Virus record (IMG/VR): IMGVR_UViG_3300007960_000028 | Coordinates: 1-56,204 of that record | DNA length: 56,204 nucleotides | Strand: one strand, 5' to 3' | DNA from: a virus | Part shown: one piece after another, positions 51,860-56,204 of the stretch | Numbering within the stretch: position 1 is the first letter of the stretch | How the letters are laid out: every line of letters starts with the position of its first letter | Position numbers and translations under genes: made by a program | Notes under the pieces: generated by a model | Database searches by the model: none | What the model was told of the DNA's origin: nothing | Seen by the model: the letters and a program-made list of their open reading frames with translations, nothing else

Positions 51860-54634
51860 TTAATAAAAATCAGAATAATCAATTGTTTTTGATGGCATAG
51901 TCCATCCTATTGCATCATATATAGATTTTAATTTATTAGATAATTCACTATCATATATTTTATTAATATCTATATATTGTTTCATAAAATCTATAATTTC
52001 TTCGTATGGTTCTTCAACGGGATAACCCAATACATCTATATTAAATGGATTATGTTTCAAATAAACATATTTAATTTTATCACCTTGTTTTATTTTTCTA
52101 TATTTAAAACTAGCATTATAAAAACTCAATAATCTATTATAATATATAGCAGATTTTACCGCTACCGGTGTTCCTTTTTTAACTTGATGTATATATCTAT
52201 AGTTATCATCATCATATTCATTCATCTTTTTAATAGATGATATTTTAGATATATACTCATAATCATCTGGTCCGATTGTTTTTAATAAACCAGATACCAA
52301 TTCATTTGATTTTTCTTTATCATAATCAATCAATATAAGTTCCATTAATGTCTTTAAGTGAGTTCTAAATTTAACAGGAAATGATGATCTAACAACATCT
52401 ATACCTTTAAAATCCAATGGATCTTTTAAATTTCGTTTACCTTCACTATCAATTACATATTGAGCATATCTTTTTTTACCTAACCATAACCCACGTCTAG
52501 TTATCTTTTCTCTGTTAAATTTTAATCTGTTATTGTCAGAATTCAAATATATTTTAGAAAATGCTTCTAGTGATTCATTAATATTATCACAATACTCGGC
52601 TGCTATATTTGATAATATATCTATTTCTTCATTTGTTGGATTATTTAAATCTTTTATATGAGAATAATCATTTGGATGGAATGGTACATAACTAGAATCG
52701 GTATCGTTGTATATTACAACGTCCTCAAATCTTTCATTATTATTTATAGAATATAATTTATTAAATATGAATGATGCATATTTAATTACATCTCTACCGG
52801 TAGCAGTAACGGCTCCTGCATTTTCTAAATCATAAAATCTAAAACTCTCTAAACCTAAAACACCATATATAGAGTTAAGTAAGATTTTTTGTACTAATTG
52901 TAGTTTATCATAATATACAGATGCGTCTGGATCGTTATCTTTTATAGCTTGTTTTAATTTAGATTTATATTCTAATCTTTTATTAAACCAATCAGATAAT
53001 ATTGTTGGTATCAATCCTTTAATATCGGTTCTATACATTAAACCATTAGATGCAATTGTATATTTATTTTCTTCTATAAATTCTATAAATTCTTGTTTTG
53101 TTAGATTAAATCGTTCTTTCTGTAAGTTTTCAACAATCAATATAGCATCATCATCTATATAATTAAAATTACCAGAAAATAAAGAAAAATCTATTTCTCC
53201 ATCATGAAGAGAATTTATATAATTCATCATACCAACATCTTCCCAATTCAATATTCTACCTATTTTAGTTTCAGGTGAAATATTTAATGTTATAATGATA
53301 GACGGATATAATGATTGTAAATCGATAGAAAAGAAATATTCATATATACTTGGTTCAGGTAATCTAACATACGCACCCTCAAATGCAAGTTTTACTTCAC
53401 AACCCTCACCAAATGATTTATCTAATTCATTTTTTAAATAAAATACACCATTATTATAGTCTATATATTCATATATATCCTTAGTTGATTTTGTTCGGAA
53501 TACTCTTACTAAACCCTTTGTTGGGATACGTTCTCTATCACAATCAACATCAACCGATAAAGTATTTATACCAGAATAATGTACCATATTAGATGTCATA
53601 TTTATCTTTTTAGACTTATTTGGTGCTAATGTATTATTCTTATCCATATAACTCATTATAGCACCTTCTATAACCGCAGATGAGTGTATAAACTGTTGAT
53701 ATGGTATATGTGATACGTGACAAATTCTTCTAGTTAAATTTATAAAATCTACTTTTTTATCTAACTCGGTTATTAGCTTAACATCGACTAAGTTGTATTC
53801 TATAAATTTATTTATATCTGTTTTAAATAAAGTATCTAAACTACCTTCATATTTTATTTTACCATGACCCAATTCTTCATTAGCAACATAATCCAAAGCA
53901 TAACTAGATAATTCAGAATAAGTATAATTTTTATATAATTTCATATAGTCTAAAGATGCTACTCCAGCTATATCAACCATTTTATTTTTTTCGCTATACT
54001 TTACTATTTCAATTGGACTTAATTTTTTTACCCATTTATTACCTAATACACGGTTTATCCTAAAATATAAATATCTATTATCAAAGCTATCACTATTCCA
54101 ACCAACAACAATATGTGGTGATATAGATTTAAAATCATTTATATATTGTTTTAATAGATCAACCTCTGATTTAAAAGATATAACCGTAACATTACTATCA
54201 GCATTGTAATTTGGAACTTCGTCTGATAAAACATATACATAATATTTATCTTCTGTATGGTCATACATAGCTATAGAAGTTATAGTATTTTTTGCTTCTT
54301 CTTCTTTTAGTTCATTAGATTCCATCTCAACCTCAATATCGATAATAACTATCTTGATATTTTCGGATATAGAATCTGAATCGTTGTAATACTTTATTAG
54401 TTGCTCTATTTCAGGAGATAAGTCTATCTGTAAATAATCATTTGGATTTCCATTATACCCATCTACATTTACTACAGGATAATTATCAAACAGATATTTA
54501 TGACTACCTTTTATAGTATCATTTTTTGCTAATTTATAATAATCTTGTTGTCTTGTAAAATTAGTATATCCAAAATTATCATCCCACAAATGAACTGTAT
54601 TTTTGGATCTATCAAAATATATAGATTGATACAT
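51860..54634 (-). CDS. Family B DNA polymerase (T4 gp43-like)
   Basis: A 924-residue replicative polymerase. The proofreading exonuclease has ExoI IIDIEVE (Asp99, Glu101), ExoII 'VVGWNSDSFDNRYL' and ExoIII 'YNLVDVKL' (Tyr280, Asp284). The polymerase has motif A 'SIDLQSLYPSII' (Asp438), motif B 'KILLNSIYG' (583-591), motif C 'YNDTDS' (642-647) and KKRY at 720-723. The length is close to T4 gp43 (898). The end TIDYSDFY is a likely clamp-docking peptide. No intein is present at the usual sites. It follows dUTPase after a terminator, so it needs read-through or an unseen promoter. Confidence 0.97.
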   Translation of the reverse strand: MYQSIYFDRSKNTVHLWDDNFGYTNFTRQQDYYKLAKNDTIKGSHKYLFDNYPVVNVDGYNGNPNDYLQIDLSPEIEQLIKYYNDSDSISENIKIVIIDIEVEMESNELKEEEAKNTITSIAMYDHTEDKYYVYVLSDEVPNYNADSNVTVISFKSEVDLLKQYINDFKSISPHIVVGWNSDSFDNRYLYFRINRVLGNKWVKKLSPIEIVKYSEKNKMVDIAGVASLDYMKLYKNYTYSELSSYALDYVANEELGHGKIKYEGSLDTLFKTDINKFIEYNLVDVKLITELDKKVDFINLTRRICHVSHIPYQQFIHSSAVIEGAIMSYMDKNNTLAPNKSKKINMTSNMVHYSGINTLSVDVDCDRERIPTKGLVRVFRTKSTKDIYEYIDYNNGVFYLKNELDKSFGEGCEVKLAFEGAYVRLPEPSIYEYFFSIDLQSLYPSIIITLNISPETKIGRILNWEDVGMMNYINSLHDGEIDFSLFSGNFNYIDDDAILIVENLQKERFNLTKQEFIEFIEENKYTIASNGLMYRTDIKGLIPTILSDWFNKRLEYKSKLKQAIKDNDPDASVYYDKLQLVQKILLNSIYGVLGLESFRFYDLENAGAVTATGRDVIKYASFIFNKLYSINNNERFEDVVIYNDTDSSYVPFHPNDYSHIKDLNNPTNEEIDILSNIAAEYCDNINESLEAFSKIYLNSDNNRLKFNREKITRRGLWLGKKRYAQYVIDSEGKRNLKDPLDFKGIDVVRSSFPVKFRTHLKTLMELILIDYDKEKSNELVSGLLKTIGPDDYEYISKISSIKKMNEYDDDNYRYIHQVKKGTPVAVKSAIYYNRLLSFYNASFKYRKIKQGDKIKYVYLKHNPFNIDVLGYPVEEPYEEIIDFMKQYIDINKIYDSELSNKLKSIYDAIGWTMPSKTIDYSDFY

Positions 54635-54668
54635 TTAATTTAAAAATAATATTAAAAAATAAAAAATT

Positions 54669-54688
54669 AAGTGGGGATAACCCCACTT
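54669..54688 (-). terminator. Terminator between dUTPase and DNA polymerase
   Basis: An 8-base stem (AAGTGGGG with CCCCACTT) with loop ATAA; leftward it is followed by AATTTTTTATTTTTT. The G-C rich stem stands out in this AT-rich DNA. Confidence 0.85.
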
Positions 54689-54693
54689 TAAAA

Positions 54694-55164
54694 TTATTTA
54701 CCAGTAGATCCAAATCCATCAGTACCACGATCAGTTGGAGTTAATTCTGATTCATGTTCTACTTCATCCATAGTAATTTTATGAGTTGGCTCTATAATAA
54801 TTTGACCTATTCTATCACCAATATCATACACTTTATATTTATATGTCAGTAGCCCAAAAAGATTTTTTAATGTTTTTTTAGGAGCAACTTTTTTAAATAT
54901 AAGTTTTAATTCTCCACGATAATTACTATCCAATATACCAACTGAGTTTGCTAATGTAAGGTTGGTTTTATACACCGAACTTCTAGGGTAAATTTTCATT
55001 ACCGAATTATTTGGTATTTGAAAATATAATCCAGTTCCATATACTATATAATCGCCCTTATCTTCTTTTGATATAGCAACTACATCCATTCCTGCATCAT
55101 GTTCGTGTGCTTTTATTGGTAATGTAGCATTTGGTTCTCTATATATTTTTACATTAAACTTCAT
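54694..55164 (-). CDS. dut: dUTP pyrophosphatase (trimeric dUTPase)
   Basis: A 156-residue enzyme with all five family motifs: I 'HDAGMDVVAI' (22-31), II 'PRSS' (60-63), III 'GILDSNYRGEL' (76-86), IV 'GDRIGQ' (116-121) and V 'RGTDGFGSTGK' (146-156). It converts dUTP to dUMP, which feeds ThyX and keeps uracil out of phage DNA. A loop insertion around 92-110 ('VAPKKTLKNLFGLLTYKY') is longer than in bacterial enzymes. Confidence 0.96.
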   Translation of the reverse strand: MKFNVKIYREPNATLPIKAHEHDAGMDVVAISKEDKGDYIVYGTGLYFQIPNNSVMKIYPRSSVYKTNLTLANSVGILDSNYRGELKLIFKKVAPKKTLKNLFGLLTYKYKVYDIGDRIGQIIIEPTHKITMDEVEHESELTPTDRGTDGFGSTGK

Positions 55165-55176
55165 AATAAATCCATA

Positions 55177-55377
55177 TTATTTAATTAAAAAACTAACATC
55201 ATCTTTAGATAAGTTATTTATTTCTTTTGGATCCATATATTGTATTATAGATCCTATAACTTTATTTGTTTCTTTATCTATTATAAAATTCATAGTTTTT
55301 GTATCAGTAATGTCTTTTGTAGAATTACTAACCTGAATGCCTTCTATAACACCTAAAATTTCATATACAATTTCCAT
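55177..55377 (-). CDS. Small hypothetical protein
   Basis: A 66-residue protein upstream of dUTPase with 12 bases between them. It has hydrophobic strands ('MEIVYEILGVIEGIQVSN') and 'NFIIDKETNKVIGSIIQY'. No family recognised. Terminator 55396-55422 lies just upstream, and no host-like promoter is visible. Confidence 0.6.
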   Translation of the reverse strand: MEIVYEILGVIEGIQVSNSTKDITDTKTMNFIIDKETNKVIGSIIQYMDPKEINNLSKDDVSFLIK

Positions 55378-55395
55378 AACAACCTTGTAAAATAT

Positions 55396-55422
55396 GAGTG
55401 TGGTCTAAGGCAGACCACACTC
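55396..55422 (-). terminator. Terminator after the right-edge gene
   Basis: An 11-base perfect stem (55396-55406 with 55412-55422) and a 5-base loop AAGGC, ten bases after the stop codon of the upstream leftward gene. The run after it is ATATTTTAC, a modest T-tract. Confidence 0.8.
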
Positions 55423-55432
55423 TAATACTAAC

Positions 55433-56204
55433 TTAAATTTTAGTAAATTTAAAAACTTTAACAAAACCATTGAAATCAATAGTAATTAAAAAATAAACTC
55501 CACTAGACATATTAGATATATCTATATTATCAGTTATACCTGTTCCACTTTCATTATATACGACATTACCAGTATAATTAGATATATATACATGTGAATA
55601 TATTTTACTGTTATCTAAATATAAATTATCATCTGTAATATTTATAATTTCTATTCCATCTACATAGTAATCAGATTCATCTTCTACATCTAACGGAATA
55701 TCTTTGATTAATACAGTTAATATCTCTATAATAGTAGGCTCTACATTAGATAAACTATCTATTTTCAAATTTAATTCTTTAACTAATAACTCTAAACTAT
55801 CTTGTTTACAGTCTTCGATAATATACACTAAATCAGTTTCTTCTATTAATGTGGTATATTCATCAGTAGTTACAAATTTAAATTGTAATGTAGAATCTTT
55901 ATCTTTAACCACATAAGAATATGGTGACGTTATTGTCCATTTATTATTTAATTTTGTATATTCTGTTTCAGAATTTATTTTGATATAGGTATCAACATAT
56001 TTAAAGTGTTTAGAATAAGACCAAGTAATATCAATTTTATCCATTACTTTATATTCAGATCCTACTGGTCCTACTTCAAACCATTTATCTTCACTTATAA
56101 TTACAACATCACCCAAAAAACCCATTTCAGTATAAAACTCGATAGAAACAATTTCATCTGTATTTAACTGTGAAGTATAAGTATATGATTTTGAATCAAA
56201 TGGT
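55433..56204 (-). CDS. C-terminal part of a large beta-rich protein with a type IX secretion sorting-like end (5' end outside window)
   Basis: The frame is open to the right edge without a stop (at least 256 codons); an ATG at 56125 is internal, since the frame continues through PFDSKSYTYTSQ. The first part is strand-rich and the middle is an acidic helical linker. The last ~75 residues ('HVYISNYTGNVVYNESGTG', then 'IDISNMSSGVYFLITIDFNG' and FKFTKI) match the Por/T9SS C-terminal sorting pattern: iyn..G..v...., iDls.l.sGvYf..i, and kkfxK. Such domains direct export across the outer membrane in Bacteroidota. In a phage it may instead be a virion domain sharing the fold. Confidence 0.65.
   Translation of the reverse strand, partial: PFDSKSYTYTSQLNTDEIVSIEFYTEMGFLGDVVIISEDKWFEVGPVGSEYKVMDKIDITWSYSKHFKYVDTYIKINSETEYTKLNNKWTITSPYSYVVKDKDSTLQFKFVTTDEYTTLIEETDLVYIIEDCKQDSLELLVKELNLKIDSLSNVEPTIIEILTVLIKDIPLDVEDESDYYVDGIEIINITDDNLYLDNSKIYSHVYISNYTGNVVYNESGTGITDNIDISNMSSGVYFLITIDFNGFVKVFKFTKI

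Noticed and set aside
51860-54634. Intein in the DNA polymerase gene
   Set aside because: Motifs A, B and C are spaced as in T4 gp43 and no splicing blocks are present.

Overview
The window is a very AT-rich, densely packed stretch of a tailed-phage genome. T4-type replication genes (family B DNA polymerase, sliding clamp, two clamp-loader subunits, dNMP kinase, an RnlA-type RNA ligase) sit beside ThyX, dUTPase, an endolysin-type amidase and very large repetitive, probably virion-surface, proteins. Several lines of evidence point to a Bacteroidota (Flavobacteria/Bacteroides-type) host. Eight intergenic sites carry an exact TTTG-N20-TAnnTTTG promoter, the form used by the Bacteroidota housekeeping sigma factor. 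The protein at the right edge ends in a domain that resembles a type IX secretion sorting domain. Gene content and the size of the structural genes suggest a large myovirus-like or jumbo phage. I cannot name the phage.

Layout: 1-2.9 kb holds a cut-off RNA ligase gene, two glycosyltransferases and small unknown genes, leftward. 2.99-13.7 kb is one giant rightward gene (3,578 codons). It meets two leftward paralogues (13.75-21.8 kb) at a perfect bidirectional terminator. All three alternate a recurrent ~190-residue module with beta-propeller repeats. 21.9-25.1 kb is a run of small unknown genes. 25.2-29.96 kb holds the amidase, ThyX, small unknowns and a 3'-5' exonuclease. 30.0-38.8 kb is a tightly coupled sugar/glycan operon: intein-containing GT2, three other glycosyltransferases, SDR, phytanoyl-CoA-dioxygenase-like enzyme, hexapeptide acyltransferase, DegT aminotransferase, DUF1937-like protein. 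38.9-44.6 kb adds a second dioxygenase and more glycosyltransferases, one of them split in two. 44.6-54.6 kb is the replication block: RecB-like nuclease, dNMP kinase, gp62-like, zinc ribbon, gp44-like, HTH-metallophosphoesterase fusion, gp45-like clamp, DNA methyltransferase, PolB. dUTPase, a small gene and a cut-off secreted/virion-like protein complete the right end.

How the genes work together: the promoters open compact leftward units whose genes mostly overlap by 1 to 4 bases (TAATG or ATGA). DNA polymerase and the DNA methyltransferase share the same C-terminal peptide, so both may dock on the phage clamp and methylation may follow the fork. The glycosyltransferase and sugar-tailoring genes look like a pathway that builds and transfers an unusual sugar, to virion proteins, phage DNA or the host envelope; the target cannot be told from sequence. 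The propeller giants are probably exposed adhesion or decoration proteins. No tRNA gene, CRISPR array or insertion sequence was found, and no stretch above 300 bases lacks a gene.
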